Assembly: GCF_019443125.1 (NCBI RefSeq)
Contig: NZ_JAHYXK010000014.1
Location: 1-64,000, forward strand
Direction: 5' to 3'
Length of the DNA: 64,000 bases
DNA from: Pontibacter aydingkolensis
Lineage (GTDB): Bacteria > Bacteroidota > Bacteroidia > Cytophagales > Hymenobacteraceae
In this document: positions 27,004-36,955 of the stretch, piece by piece
Layout: the number at the start of each line of letters is the position of its first letter
Numbering within the stretch: position 1 is the stretch's first letter
Position numbers and translations under genes: made by a program
The notes under the pieces: model-generated
Database searches by the model: none
What the model was told of the DNA's origin: nothing
Seen by the model: the letters and a program-made list of their open reading frames with translations, nothing else

Positions 27004-28407
27004 ATGGCAAAGCAACTATACGAGCAGCATAGAATTTATAAAGAAAAGGCAATCAGCCACAGGCGCTTTAAGCACAAAGATATTGTACCATTGCTGGAGC
27101 ATCTAAAGCAGCATACTTTGTTCGAGGTGTCGGTAATTGGTAAATCGGTGGAGCAGCGTGACATTTACATGGTAAAGGCTGGCAGCGGCCCCATAAAAGT
27201 GATGCTATGGTCGCAGATGCATGGCGATGAGGCTACGGCTACCATGGCCCTGTTCGACCTGTTCAGGTTTTTGCAGCAAAGCGATGACATGGATCCAGTT
27301 CGTCAGGAGATATTGCAGAACACCACCCTTTACATGATACCGATGCTGAACCCTGACGGAGCTGAACGCTTTATTCGCCGGAATGCACTACAAGTTGACC
27401 TCAACAGGGATGCCCTGCGCCTGCAAAGTCCGGAGGCCCGGTTGCTTAAAAGTATGCGCGAAAGTATAAACCCTGCGTTTGGTTTTAACCTGCATGATCA
27501 GAGTCGCTACTACACTGCTGGCAACACCGCTAAACCGGCAACCATCTCCTTCCTGGCCCCTCCCTTCGACCATGCTCAAACCGTAAACACCGTACGTGCC
27601 AGGGCCATGCGTACCATTGTGGGAATGAACGAGGCGCTGCAACAGCTTATACCCTGCCAGGTGGCCAAATTCTCTGACGAGCACGAGCCCCGTGCATTTG
27701 GTGATAACATCCAGAAATGGGGTACCAGTGTGATCCTGATAGAGTCCGGAGGCTATGCAGGCGACCCGGAAAAGCAGGTAATACGTCAGTTGAATTTTGC
27801 CGCTATTGTTTCTGCACTGCACCTGATAACCGGCCATGGCTACACAAAGTATACTTTGGAAGACTATTACAACATCCCTGAAAACCAACTTAACCTTTTC
27901 GACCTGGTAATCAGAAATGTGCGTTACGAACAATATGGCAAACATATTTTGCTTGATGTAGGCATTATGCGGGAAGAGGTAGAGGCCCCCTCTGCGCCGC
28001 AGGGTTTTTATTATAGCAGCACCGTGGAAGAGATCGGCGACATGAGCACTTTTTATGGGTACGAAGAAGTAAACGCCGAAGGCCTGACGCTGGTACCGGG
28101 CAAAGTATACCCGCAGCCTTTTGAAAGTATAGCGTCGCTTACAACTGAAACTACTTTGGAATTACTGGCCCAGGGTTATACTACAATTCTGATAGAGAAC
28201 CTCTACCCTGCCGACATAACTACCTGGGAATTGCCTTTGAATGTGACCATCAACGCAGACAAAGCTGACCATAGCCTTGTACTTGAGAATGCCGCCAATT
28301 TTGTGCTGCAAGACGAAGCGGGAAAGGTACACTATGCGATCGTGAACGGCTTTGTATACAACCTGCAAGAAGAAAAGCCGGCACTGTTCCATGGCCTTAT
28401 ACTTTAA
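27004..28407 (+). CDS. M14-family zinc carboxypeptidase-like protein
   Basis: 467 residues without a signal peptide, so probably cytoplasmic. The zinc ligands are H73 and E76 in QMHGDEATAT and a His in GFNLHDQSRYY. LNPDGAERFIRRN and DLNRDA are the family blocks that contact the C-terminal carboxylate. ILIESGGY carries the expected general-base Glu. The C-terminal third (from about 285) is a separate beta-rich segment without recognisable motifs. Acts on peptides or amidated compounds; substrate unknown. Followed 90 nt later by the SpmA-SpmB-type gene. Confidence 0.82.
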   Translation: MAKQLYEQHRIYKEKAISHRRFKHKDIVPLLEHLKQHTLFEVSVIGKSVEQRDIYMVKAGSGPIKVMLWSQMHGDEATATMALFDLFRFLQQSDDMDPVRQEILQNTTLYMIPMLNPDGAERFIRRNALQVDLNRDALRLQSPEARLLKSMRESINPAFGFNLHDQSRYYTAGNTAKPATISFLAPPFDHAQTVNTVRARAMRTIVGMNEALQQLIPCQVAKFSDEHEPRAFGDNIQKWGTSVILIESGGYAGDPEKQVIRQLNFAAIVSALHLITGHGYTKYTLEDYYNIPENQLNLFDLVIRNVRYEQYGKHILLDVGIMREEVEAPSAPQGFYYSSTVEEIGDMSTFYGYEEVNAEGLTLVPGKVYPQPFESIASLTTETTLELLAQGYTTILIENLYPADITTWELPLNVTINADKADHSLVLENAANFVLQDEAGKVHYAIVNGFVYNLQEEKPALFHGLIL

Positions 28408-28497
28408 AAATTCTGCACCGGCTATATAGCAGGCGGATTTTATGAGATCACTTTGTATCTTACCGTTTCAACCGGACTAACCTAACCTTATTTATAC

Positions 28498-29730
28498 ATG
28501 GTTTTAAATTATCTGTGGGCAGGATTCTTTCTAATCGCCTTTGCCATAGCACTGTTCCAGCTTATCTTTTTCCAGGACTATGAAATTTTTCAGAAGCTTG
28601 TAGCCAGTACCTTCGATAATGCCAAGCTTGGTTTTGAGATATCGCTGGGCCTTACCGGCGTTATGACGCTGTGGCTCGGCTTGATGAAAGTAGGTGAAAA
28701 AGGTGGTATCATTGCTATTTTTGCCAGACTTGTCGGGCCGTTTTTTCATCGCTTATTCCCTGAGATTCCAAATAACCACCCTGTTTTCGGGTCGGTGCTG
28801 ATGAACTTTTCAGCCAACATGCTGGGCCTGGACAATGCAGCCACCCCACTTGGTCTGAAAGCCATGAAGGAGATGCAGGAACTGAACCCGCATAAGGAAA
28901 CCGCATCCAAAGCACAGATCATGTTCCTGGTGCTTAATACATCGGGCCTCACCATTATTCCGATCAGTGTGATGGTGTTCCGGGCACAACTAGGTGCTGT
29001 TGATCCTTCGGATGTTTTTATACCTATACTTCTGGCTACGTTCTTCTCTACTGTAACCGGCCTTATCGCGGTATCGCTTTACCAGCGTATTAATCTGTTG
29101 AACCCTGTGATCCTGGCTTACCTGGGTACTTTTATGCTATTTGTGATTGGCCTGATCTATTACTTCAGTATTATTCCGCAGGAGCAGGTAAGCATTATAT
29201 CTACAGTGGCCAGCAATGTCATTCTTTTCTCTATCATTATATCCTTTGTTGGCCTGGCCTTGTACAGAAAGGTTAATGTTTATGAAGCCTTCATTGAAGG
29301 GGCAAAAGAAGGGTTTACAGTTGCCATTACCATTATCCCTTACCTGGTAGCCATACTTGTTGCCATTGGGGTTTTCAGAACATCCGGTGCCCTGGACCTG
29401 CTTGTAAATGGTATTGGCTATGCGATTGCCCTAACCGGACTTAACACTGATTTTGTGCCTGCCCTGCCCGTTGCTTTTATGAAACCCCTAAGTGGAAGCG
29501 GTGCCCGTGGCATGATGGTAGAAGCCCTGAACACCTACGGCGTGGATTCATTTGTAGGTCGCCTTGCCTCCACAATACAGGGTTCTACAGAAACTACCTT
29601 TTATATACTGGCCGTTTATTTCGGGTCTGTTGGCATCAGAAACACCCGTTATGCCCTAACCTGCGGCCTTATCGCAGACTTAGCAGGCGTAATAGCAGCT
29701 ATTTTTATTGCGTATCTTTTCTTCCATTAA
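28498..29730 (+). CDS. SpmA-SpmB type fused nucleoside-recognition (Gate domain) membrane protein
   Basis: 410 residues, about ten hydrophobic helices and two Gate-like halves. The first (about 40-190) contains GPFFHRLFPEIPNNHPVFGSVLMNFSANMLGLDNAATPLGLKAM, the SpmA signature. The second (about 230-405) contains PYLVAILVAIGVFRTSGALD and KPLSGSGARGMM...STETTFYILAVYFGSVGIR, the SpmB signature. In Bacillus these are two separate spore-maturation proteins. Here they are joined in one chain in a non-sporulating lineage, where the role is probably small-molecule (nucleoside-like) transport. That role is inferred. Confidence 0.85.
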   Translation: MVLNYLWAGFFLIAFAIALFQLIFFQDYEIFQKLVASTFDNAKLGFEISLGLTGVMTLWLGLMKVGEKGGIIAIFARLVGPFFHRLFPEIPNNHPVFGSVLMNFSANMLGLDNAATPLGLKAMKEMQELNPHKETASKAQIMFLVLNTSGLTIIPISVMVFRAQLGAVDPSDVFIPILLATFFSTVTGLIAVSLYQRINLLNPVILAYLGTFMLFVIGLIYYFSIIPQEQVSIISTVASNVILFSIIISFVGLALYRKVNVYEAFIEGAKEGFTVAITIIPYLVAILVAIGVFRTSGALDLLVNGIGYAIALTGLNTDFVPALPVAFMKPLSGSGARGMMVEALNTYGVDSFVGRLASTIQGSTETTFYILAVYFGSVGIRNTRYALTCGLIADLAGVIAAIFIAYLFFH

Positions 29731-29831
29731 AGCCTGCAAAGCAGGTAATATTTTTTTGCTAAAGCTAGCTTAAAGCGCTAAAGATTACATCACTCCTTTT
29801 CGGTGAAGATGGATAAAAACCACCTGATCAT

Positions 29832-29870
29832 GAAGGGCCTTCAGTTCACGCTGGAGGCCCTTCATCTTTT
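29832..29870 (+). terminator. Intrinsic terminator
   Basis: GAAGGGCC (29832-29839) pairs with GGCCCTTC (29856-29863), with CAG/CTG inner pairs possible; ATCTTTTATG follows. Located about 100 nt after the SpmA-SpmB-type gene. Confidence 0.7.
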
Positions 29871-29958
29871 ATGTTTTCTTAAAGAAAAAAATGTGGCAAC
29901 ACCGATTTAACTTTATGCAGTCTGCCGCTTCTAAGCACTGAGTTAAGCCCCCACCCTT

Positions 29959-31359
29959 ATGACCATCACCTTAGACACCTTGAAAACGCAGCACCTGCAA
30001 TGGCGGGCTGGCTTCGGCCCGATGCCTGGTCAGGACCTGCCCAGTAGAATACCCCAGGCAGTTAAACAACTACTTAAGGAAAGTAAGCAACTGCAGCCAT
30101 TACCGGCACCTGACCTGAACTTACAAAACATAAACAATCTGCAGGGAGAAGCGCGTGCAGCTGCAGCCAAAATGCAGCGCGAAGCGTTGCAGGACCTTAA
30201 TTGCCAGTGGCTAAACCAGATGTCTACAAGCAAGGCGCAGTTGCGGGAGAAAATGACGCTTTTCTGGCACGGGCACTTTGCCTGCCGCCTACGCTATCCG
30301 GGTGTGGTACAGGTACAAAACAATACACTTCGTAAGTATGCTCTGAGCCCTTTCCCGGAGTTGCTTACTGCCATCTCTAAAGACCCGGGCATGCTGCAGT
30401 TCCTGAATAATCAGCAGAACCGCAAACAGCGCCCCAACGAGAATTTTGCCCGTGAGCTGCTGGAGCTTTTTACACTGGGCAGAGGCCATTACACCGAAAA
30501 TGACATTAGAGAAGCTGCACGCGCTTTTACCGGCTGGGGGTATAATGTGCAGGGCGAATTTGTTTTCCGGGCACGCCAGCATGATACAGGCAGTAAAACC
30601 TTTATGGGCAAAACCGGAAACTTCAACGGCGACGATATCCTGCAGATACTTATTGAGAATCCGCGCACCGCTATCTTTATCACACAAAAGATCTATACTT
30701 TTTTTGTCAGCGAGAAGGTAAACGAGGACCATGTAAACGAATTAAGCAAATGGTTTTATAGTTCTGGCTATAACATGGAAGGCCTGCTGGAAAAAGTATT
30801 TACGGCTGATTGGTTTTATACTTCCGAGGTAATGGGCAGCCATATAAAATCGCCGGTAGAATTACTGGTTGGAATGCAGCGGATGTTTGGGCTGGAGTAT
30901 ACTGATAAACGTGCTCCCCTGGTGCTGCAAAGAGTGCTGGGGCAAGTGCTTTTTCAGCCGCCGAATGTAAGTGGCTGGGCTGGCGGACTTACCTGGATCG
31001 ACTCCTCCTCGCTAGCTTTCCGGTTGCGGATGGGACAGGCGCTCCTGCAGGATGCAGCCCTGGAAGTTGCCCTTAAACCTGATGACGACAGTGAACCATC
31101 GAAGCCGGTTCAGCGGCGGGCCGATGGGTTGCGCGTAGTTCAGGCCAGGGCAGACTTTCAGAAGTTTATTCAGGAAATGGTAAAAGTGCCAGAGCACAAG
31201 CTGGCAGAAGAAATGAGCCTTTTCCTGTTACAAGTGCCCTTGCAAAAGCAGAAACTGGCGATTCTGCAGCAAAGTATAGTAGGCAAGACCTCACGCGAAG
31301 AAAAGATAACGACGCTGGCCCTGCACCTGGTGTCGCTGCCAGAGTATCAGTTAAGTTAA
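29959..31359 (+). CDS. DUF1800 family protein
   Basis: 466 residues with the DUF1800 blocks HLQWRAGFGP, MTLFWHGHFACR, NNTLRKYALSPFPELLTAISKDPGMLQFLNN, NENFARELLELFTLGRGHYTENDIREAARAFTGWG and QPPNVSGWAGGLTWID. The family is almost always encoded beside a DUF1501 protein, as here (51 nt downstream). Proposed exported partner proteins; biochemical function not established. No obvious signal peptide is visible. A Lys/Asp-rich linker occurs around residue 375. Confidence 0.88.
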   Translation: MTITLDTLKTQHLQWRAGFGPMPGQDLPSRIPQAVKQLLKESKQLQPLPAPDLNLQNINNLQGEARAAAAKMQREALQDLNCQWLNQMSTSKAQLREKMTLFWHGHFACRLRYPGVVQVQNNTLRKYALSPFPELLTAISKDPGMLQFLNNQQNRKQRPNENFARELLELFTLGRGHYTENDIREAARAFTGWGYNVQGEFVFRARQHDTGSKTFMGKTGNFNGDDILQILIENPRTAIFITQKIYTFFVSEKVNEDHVNELSKWFYSSGYNMEGLLEKVFTADWFYTSEVMGSHIKSPVELLVGMQRMFGLEYTDKRAPLVLQRVLGQVLFQPPNVSGWAGGLTWIDSSSLAFRLRMGQALLQDAALEVALKPDDDSEPSKPVQRRADGLRVVQARADFQKFIQEMVKVPEHKLAEEMSLFLLQVPLQKQKLAILQQSIVGKTSREEKITTLALHLVSLPEYQLS

Positions 31360-31410
31360 TTTAAATCCACATTCGATTTCTTTTCAACTGCAAAGAATAC
31401 ACACAAAGAG

Positions 31411-32619
31411 ATGTCAAAATCAAGAAGAGACTTTCTGAAACTTTCGGCGCTGGCATCGGGGATGCTGTTTGTGCCTAATTTCCTGCACGCATCTCAGGGC
31501 ATGGGGCTTTTGGGTAACTCCAATGGCAGAAGGCTGGTGGTGATACAACTGAGTGGCGGAAACGATGGCCTGAATACGGTCATTCCCTTTGAAGACGATC
31601 TATACTACAAGGCACGGCCTTCGCTTGCTATAAACTCCGGAAAAGTATTGCAGCTACAGAATGGCCTGGGTTTTCATCCGTCGCTGGACAAGATGCGTCA
31701 ACTCTACGATCAGGGTTTCCTGACAGTGATGAACAGTGTGGGATATCCGAACCCTGATCGTTCTCACTTTCGCTCTACAGATATATGGCACACAGCCAGC
31801 GCCTCCGACGAGTACCTGAAAACAGGCTGGTTGGGCCGGTACCTGGACTCCTGTTGCACTGGCAGCTCGGCCGCACACATGGCCCTAGAAATAGACGACT
31901 CGCTGAGCCTTGCCCTTAAAGGAGAAAAGTATAACGGTATGGCCGTGCAGGATGTGCGCCGCTTTTACCAGGCTTCTCAGGACAGGTTCCTGAAACAAAT
32001 GGCTAAAACCCACCACCACGATGCGCACGAACACCATCAGGTAGATTATCTTTACAAAACGCTTATCAACTCACAGCAGTCAGCGGAGTATCTGCACCAG
32101 CAGGTTCGGGCTTACCGCTCAAACCAGGAATATCCGAAGGGCGAGTTCTCTAAAAATCTGAAGACAATTGCCGAACTCATTACCTCAGGTGTAGAGTCGC
32201 GGGTATACTATGCATCCCTGAGCGGGTTTGACACGCATATTCGACAGGAAGCCCAGCAGGCAAGGCTACTGCAGGAGTTATCGGAGGGGCTGTACAGCTT
32301 TGTGCAGGACCTGCGCCAGCATCAAGCTTTTGATGATACGCTGATCGTGGTCTTCTCTGAATTCGGTCGCCGCGTAAACCAGAATGCAAGCAACGGCACC
32401 GACCATGGCACTGCCAATAACCTGTTCCTGATCGGAGGCAAGCTGCAAAAGGCCGGTATCTACAATGCTGCCCCTAACCTGGCAGACCTGGACGCCGGAG
32501 ACCTGAAGCACCAGATAGATTTCAGGAACATCTACGCTACCCTGCTGCAGAACTGGATGCAGGCAGATGCAGGTGCTGTGCTGGGTGGCAGCTTTAAGGC
32601 GCTGGATAAACTGGTTTAG
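31411..32619 (+). CDS. DUF1501 family protein with Tat signal
   Basis: 402 residues. The N-terminus SKSRRDFLKLSALASGMLFV is a twin-arginine signal, so the folded protein is exported. Core blocks RLVVIQLSGGNDGLNTVIPFEDDLYY, NPDRSHFRSTDIWHTAS, SGFDTHIRQ and IVVFSEFGRRVNQNASNGTDHGTANN place it in the alkaline-phosphatase-like DUF1501 (sulfatase-like) family. A His cluster (THHHDAHEHHQ, about 205-215) may bind metal. It pairs with the DUF1800 gene 51 nt upstream. Confidence 0.9.
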   Translation: MSKSRRDFLKLSALASGMLFVPNFLHASQGMGLLGNSNGRRLVVIQLSGGNDGLNTVIPFEDDLYYKARPSLAINSGKVLQLQNGLGFHPSLDKMRQLYDQGFLTVMNSVGYPNPDRSHFRSTDIWHTASASDEYLKTGWLGRYLDSCCTGSSAAHMALEIDDSLSLALKGEKYNGMAVQDVRRFYQASQDRFLKQMAKTHHHDAHEHHQVDYLYKTLINSQQSAEYLHQQVRAYRSNQEYPKGEFSKNLKTIAELITSGVESRVYYASLSGFDTHIRQEAQQARLLQELSEGLYSFVQDLRQHQAFDDTLIVVFSEFGRRVNQNASNGTDHGTANNLFLIGGKLQKAGIYNAAPNLADLDAGDLKHQIDFRNIYATLLQNWMQADAGAVLGGSFKALDKLV

Positions 32620-32691
32620 TTTTATGTAGTAATTCTCCAAACCGGAGGTTAGTCCAAAGGCAAAATCTATACTTCCGGACCCGTAAACAGC

Positions 32692-34218
32692 TTACTTTAT
32701 CTGCATAATGGCGGCGATCGTTTCTATACCTTCCCAAAGGTATAGGATCTTCACATTCTCATTTTCTGCATGCTGGTTATTATCGTAATTCACGATCGGA
32801 ACGGTAATCACTTTTGACTCAAGTATCTCCTCGAACAGGTAGAGCGGTAAGCTGCCACCCATTGATGGGATTGCAACCACAGGTTCTTTCGTAGTAGACT
32901 GGATGGCTGCCTGTATACTTTTTGCTATCGGCAGATCCATAGGGGTGCGCTGTGCATTGTAGCCATGCTTTACATCTACCCTGATCAGGTTCGGATACTT
33001 GCTCCGCTCCTCTTCTGTTGGTTCCCCGTTCACTACCTGGTAGCCTTTGTTTTTGATGTGGCCGATCACTTTCTCTACCTGCCTTTTATAGTCGTTGCCC
33101 TTTACCAGTCGCAGGTCCAGTACGGCTTCGGCTTTGGTGGGGATGATGTTACTGGCAAGCGGCCCTACATTCCCGCTTTGCATGCCATTGATGTTTAACG
33201 TGGGCACCATGATACCTTCCATAAGCGACCTTCCGGGGCTTTCAGGTGAATGCACTCCCAGTTCCTTCTTCAGCGTCGCGTCCTGATCGGGTATCTGTGC
33301 CAGTGCCTTTTTTTCAGTGGCTGTGAGGGGTGTTACATCGTCGTAAAAGCCTTTGATGAGTACCTGCCCTTTTTCATCTTTCATGGAGGTCAGCAGCTGT
33401 GCCAGTTTTAAGGCCGGATTGGGTGCCCAATTGCCGTAGTTGCCACTATGGAGCGGGCGTTTTGCCCCGTACACCGTTAGCGCCATGTTTACATCTCCGC
33501 GAACTCCATACACGATCGTCTTTCTTCCGGAAGCATGTCGCGGCGCATCAATAATTACCCAGCAGTCAGCCTGCAGTTTAGATTTGTGTGCTTTGAATAT
33601 CTCGTCCAGGTGGATAGACCCTACTTCTTCTTCGCCTTCAAATAGAAACTTGATGTTCGCATTCAGGCGCTTGCCCGTTTTTACCAGCGCCTCATAGGCA
33701 TTAAGTATAGCCATTACACCCGCTTTATCATCGGCTGCTCCCCTGCCCGATATACGCCAGTCGGGGTTTATAGCATCACCTGATTTGTAGGGCCCAAGAA
33801 TCTTACCACCACTTTCCAACGGTGCTGTTATGAGTACGGGTTTGAAAGGCTCCAGCCCTTCATGCCACTGTTTCGGATTTACCGGTTGCCCGTCGTAATG
33901 CGCATAAAAGCCAATGGTTCTGGTAGCACCCAGTGTTTTTATCTCGCCAAATACCGCCGGCGTAACGCCTGCTGTTGTGCCAGTTAACAGCTCTGCTTTT
34001 ATACCTCTACGTTGCATCATCTCACTGATGAAAGCTGCATTCTTCCGGATGTTAACAGTATCTGTAGACACATTGGGGATAGACAGGAACCGGACGTATT
34101 CCTCCATCATTTGCTTGTCGTTTTTGCTTACGTATTGCCGTATGGTCTGTGCCTGGAGAGTTGAGCTGAAGCAAAAAACAAAAAAGTATAGAATGGTGGT
34201 ACAGAGGCTGGTCTTCAT
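32692..34218 (-). CDS. Exported M20-family dipeptidase
   Basis: About 508 residues from MKTSLCTTILYFFVFCFSSTLQAQ. This start gives a clear signal peptide, so I prefer it over the longer open frame reaching 34293. The dinuclear zinc site is seen as FYAHYDGQPV (His), GRGAADDKAG (bridging Asp with catalytic Asp before it), EGEEEVGS (Glu base and ligand) and a C-terminal NQHAENE (His). The lid domain carries HSGNYGNWAPNPA and GMQSGNVGPLASNIIPTKAEA. Hydrolyses dipeptides in the periplasm. It is transcribed divergently from the S9 peptidase. Confidence 0.9.
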   Translation of the reverse strand: MKTSLCTTILYFFVFCFSSTLQAQTIRQYVSKNDKQMMEEYVRFLSIPNVSTDTVNIRKNAAFISEMMQRRGIKAELLTGTTAGVTPAVFGEIKTLGATRTIGFYAHYDGQPVNPKQWHEGLEPFKPVLITAPLESGGKILGPYKSGDAINPDWRISGRGAADDKAGVMAILNAYEALVKTGKRLNANIKFLFEGEEEVGSIHLDEIFKAHKSKLQADCWVIIDAPRHASGRKTIVYGVRGDVNMALTVYGAKRPLHSGNYGNWAPNPALKLAQLLTSMKDEKGQVLIKGFYDDVTPLTATEKKALAQIPDQDATLKKELGVHSPESPGRSLMEGIMVPTLNINGMQSGNVGPLASNIIPTKAEAVLDLRLVKGNDYKRQVEKVIGHIKNKGYQVVNGEPTEEERSKYPNLIRVDVKHGYNAQRTPMDLPIAKSIQAAIQSTTKEPVVAIPSMGGSLPLYLFEEILESKVITVPIVNYDNNQHAENENVKILYLWEGIETIAAIMQIK

Positions 34219-34454
34219 GGGCTGTTGGTTTGAGTTTACTCCTGCTAATATAACGATCTGTTTTTTGTAAAAGGAATGACGTTCTGCTATCACCTGCTCC
34301 CATATTCAAAACGAATAACACTTCATCAGAAAAATATGCAGGAGTATGGCTATAAAGTATAAAATAAGTAGCTTTAGATGGGTAAAAAAACATCAGGTTG
34401 ATTACTCTTCTCATCAATCAAAAAGAATAAGTATAATAACGTTACGCAATCATC

Positions 34455-36623
34455 ATGAAAAAACAGTTTACCGTACTGCTGCTTTTTCTGGCAGTCTTTA
34501 TTGCCAGGGCACAGGCACCCGATAACCTGATTAAGGTAACAGACATGCTGAAGATAAAGCAGGCTGGTGCAGTTACCATTAGTCCTGATGGCAACTGGGT
34601 TGCCTTTACCATAAACAGCATAGAGCCGGACCCGGCTGCAAAAGGAGACTGTAAACACCAGACACAGCTGCACCTGGCGCCAACAAGTGGTGCTACCAAA
34701 CCGCGCCAGCTCACCTTTGCCAAAGAAGGTGCTTCGCAGCCGACCTGGAGCCCTGATGGCAAGCAGCTGGCTTTCGTGCGCGTGGCAGATGGCAAGCCGC
34801 AGATCTTCCTGCTTCCTCTTAACGGGGGTGAGCCAATGCAGCTTACAAAATTTAAGTATGGCGCCAACACCCCACGCTGGAGCCCCGACGGCAGCAAACT
34901 TTTGTTCACTTCCGGTTTCGGCCTGAAAGAATTATTGTCTGACTCGCTGCTGAACCCTAACAATGACATCCCGAAATGGTCTTATGAAAAACCGGGCTTT
35001 TACCAGAACGAGCACCTGAAAGTAAGTATAGCAAAGGTAGACCCTGATGGCTCGCTGGCAGAGATACGCGGCTATCTAGATAAGAACGAGAAAGATCAGA
35101 AAGCAAAGGTTATCAATCAGCTTAATTTCCAGGAAGAGGCAAATGTTTCCGCCAACATCAGCCTGTCTCATATTTTTATTGTGGATGCCGTACCAGGCAC
35201 TACACCAAAAAACCTCACGCCCGGTTTTTCTACCAGCTATAACCCACGCTTTACACCGGACGGAAAGCGCGTGGTGTTTGAAGGTGACAGCGATGAAACA
35301 GAGCACCCGAATCGCTCACTGGAGTCTGAAGTATATATTGTAAATGCAGATGGCAGCAACCTGAAGCGTATACTTGGCAAGGCAGGGGTTGCCTATAACA
35401 GCGCCACCTTGTCGCCGTCTGGTAAGTGGCTGGCTTTCCAGTACAACAAGACGCAGACAGTTAGCATACCTAAACTGGCTATTATGCTACTGGATGGCAG
35501 TGAGTCCGACATGGTAACCATTGACTACGACCGCAATAAAAATAACCTTACCTGGGCCTCCAACGACAAGCATTTATACTTTACTTCGCCATCGAACGGT
35601 GGTGTTATACTTAACCGCCTGGAGTTAAAGTCGAAGAAAGTAGAGCAGCTGACAGACTTTAACAGCGGCGTGAACAGCTTTGACATCCGAAAAGACAAGC
35701 TGGCTTTCGTTAAAACCGAAGTGGCTAACCCGAATGAGCTTTACCTGGCCAATGAAAATGCTAAAAAAGCGCAGCGTATCACCTCCCTTAACCATGACTG
35801 GGTGAAAGATAAAAAGCTAAGTATTCCGGAGAAAAAGACCTTTAAAAACGAGAAGGGGCAGGTAGTAGAATACTGGGTAATGAAGCCAACCAACTACAAG
35901 CCGGGTAACAAGTACCCGCTGTTGCTGGAGATACACGGCGGACCTACCGCTATGTGGGGACCTGGCGAGAGCAGCATGTGGCACGAGTACCAGTACTTTG
36001 CCAGCAGAGGCTACGGAGTAGTATACAGCAACCCTAGAGGTTCTGGTGGCTATGGTGAGGAGTTTATGCGTGCCAACGTTGCCGATTGGGGCAAAGGTCC
36101 GGCAAACGATGTGCTTACCGCGCTGGATGGAGCTGTAGACGAGGGCTGGGCAGACACCTCGCGTCTGGTTGTTACGGGCGGCTCTTACGGGGGCTACCTG
36201 GTTTCCTGGATACTGGGACACGACAAGCGCTTTAAAGCAGCCTGCGCACAGCGTGGCGTTTACGACCTGGGTACTTTTTTCGGAGAGGGCAACGCCTGGC
36301 GACTGGTACCAAACTACTTTGGTGGTTACCCCTGGGAAGACAATGCGAAAGGCCTGATCCAGCGCGAATCTCCGCTGACGTATGTGCAGAACATTACCAC
36401 TCCGCTTATTATCTTCCATGGGGAGAATGACCTGAGAACTGGCGTGATCCAGAGTGAAATGCTGTACAAAAGCCTGAAAATCATGAACAGGCCGGTGGAG
36501 TATGTGCGCCACCCGGGAGCCACGCATGAGATTACACGAAGCGGCAACAACCGCCAACGCATCGATCAGATGCTGCGAACTTATGAGTTCTTTGAGCGCT
36601 GGTTGAATAAGCCTGTGCAGTAA
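34455..36623 (+). CDS. Exported S9-family prolyl-oligopeptidase-like peptidase
   Basis: 722 residues with signal peptide MKKQFTVLLLFLAVFIARAQ. A seven-bladed WD/TolB-like propeller (about 30-430) has repeated WSPDGKQLAF, RWSPDGSKLLF and RFTPDGKRVVF blocks. The alpha/beta-hydrolase domain (about 450-722) carries the triad S577 (GGSYGGYL), D659 (GENDLRTG) and H691 (GATHEI). The GGP and GSGGYG segments before the Ser form the oxyanion region. It probably cleaves oligopeptides in the periplasm and may supply dipeptides to the divergently encoded M20 dipeptidase. Confidence 0.92.
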   Translation: MKKQFTVLLLFLAVFIARAQAPDNLIKVTDMLKIKQAGAVTISPDGNWVAFTINSIEPDPAAKGDCKHQTQLHLAPTSGATKPRQLTFAKEGASQPTWSPDGKQLAFVRVADGKPQIFLLPLNGGEPMQLTKFKYGANTPRWSPDGSKLLFTSGFGLKELLSDSLLNPNNDIPKWSYEKPGFYQNEHLKVSIAKVDPDGSLAEIRGYLDKNEKDQKAKVINQLNFQEEANVSANISLSHIFIVDAVPGTTPKNLTPGFSTSYNPRFTPDGKRVVFEGDSDETEHPNRSLESEVYIVNADGSNLKRILGKAGVAYNSATLSPSGKWLAFQYNKTQTVSIPKLAIMLLDGSESDMVTIDYDRNKNNLTWASNDKHLYFTSPSNGGVILNRLELKSKKVEQLTDFNSGVNSFDIRKDKLAFVKTEVANPNELYLANENAKKAQRITSLNHDWVKDKKLSIPEKKTFKNEKGQVVEYWVMKPTNYKPGNKYPLLLEIHGGPTAMWGPGESSMWHEYQYFASRGYGVVYSNPRGSGGYGEEFMRANVADWGKGPANDVLTALDGAVDEGWADTSRLVVTGGSYGGYLVSWILGHDKRFKAACAQRGVYDLGTFFGEGNAWRLVPNYFGGYPWEDNAKGLIQRESPLTYVQNITTPLIIFHGENDLRTGVIQSEMLYKSLKIMNRPVEYVRHPGATHEITRSGNNRQRIDQMLRTYEFFERWLNKPVQ

Positions 36624-36638
36624 ATCAGATCTGTTGTA

Positions 36639-36680
36639 AAATAAAAAGAGAGGCTTCAAGTATGGAGCCTCTTTTTATTT
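36639..36680 (+). terminator. Intrinsic terminator after the S9 peptidase gene
   Basis: AAATAAAAAGAG-AGGCT pairs with AGCCTCTTTTTATTT (ending 36680) over a short loop with one bulge. The stem itself supplies the T-run. Confidence 0.75.
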
Positions 36681-36808
36681 AGAGCCAAACTTGAAGATGA
36701 AAATGCTGCGAACAGGTTCAGGGTGTGGAAAGTATGAGAAGTCAAGCAATAGACTAAATTTACGAGATACTCACCCCTTCCCCGGTGTTGTCACCTTAAG
36801 CAAAAACC

Positions 36809-36892
36809 TGTCATTTCGAACACCGTGAGAAATCTATCTGGAATTAGTGCAGAAAGAATTCTATAAAGATCTCTCCTATCGTCGAGATGACA
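36809..36892. repeat. Imperfect inverted repeat, TGTCAT...ATGACA type
   Basis: TGTCATTTCGAACACCGTGA at 36809-36828, continuing to 36835, faces AGATCTCTCCTATCGTCGAG at 36867-36886, ending ATGACA at 36892. The arms are imperfect complements. This is the same structural class as the repeat at 25175-25247: an intergenic inverted repeat with GTCAT ends and an AGATCT/GGATCT-type inner part. Confidence 0.65.
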
Positions 36893-36955
36893 AAAAGTTT
36901 AAGTTAACCGCATTGGATTTACACCTCCACAGCATCTAATAATTCGCAACTTGGG

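Larger units (their letters stand above)
36624..36955. other. Intergenic region with terminator and dispersed repeat
   Basis: Between the convergent S9 peptidase and a serine hydrolase gene. Holds the terminator at 36639-36680 and the imperfect inverted repeat at 36809-36892. Confidence 0.6.
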
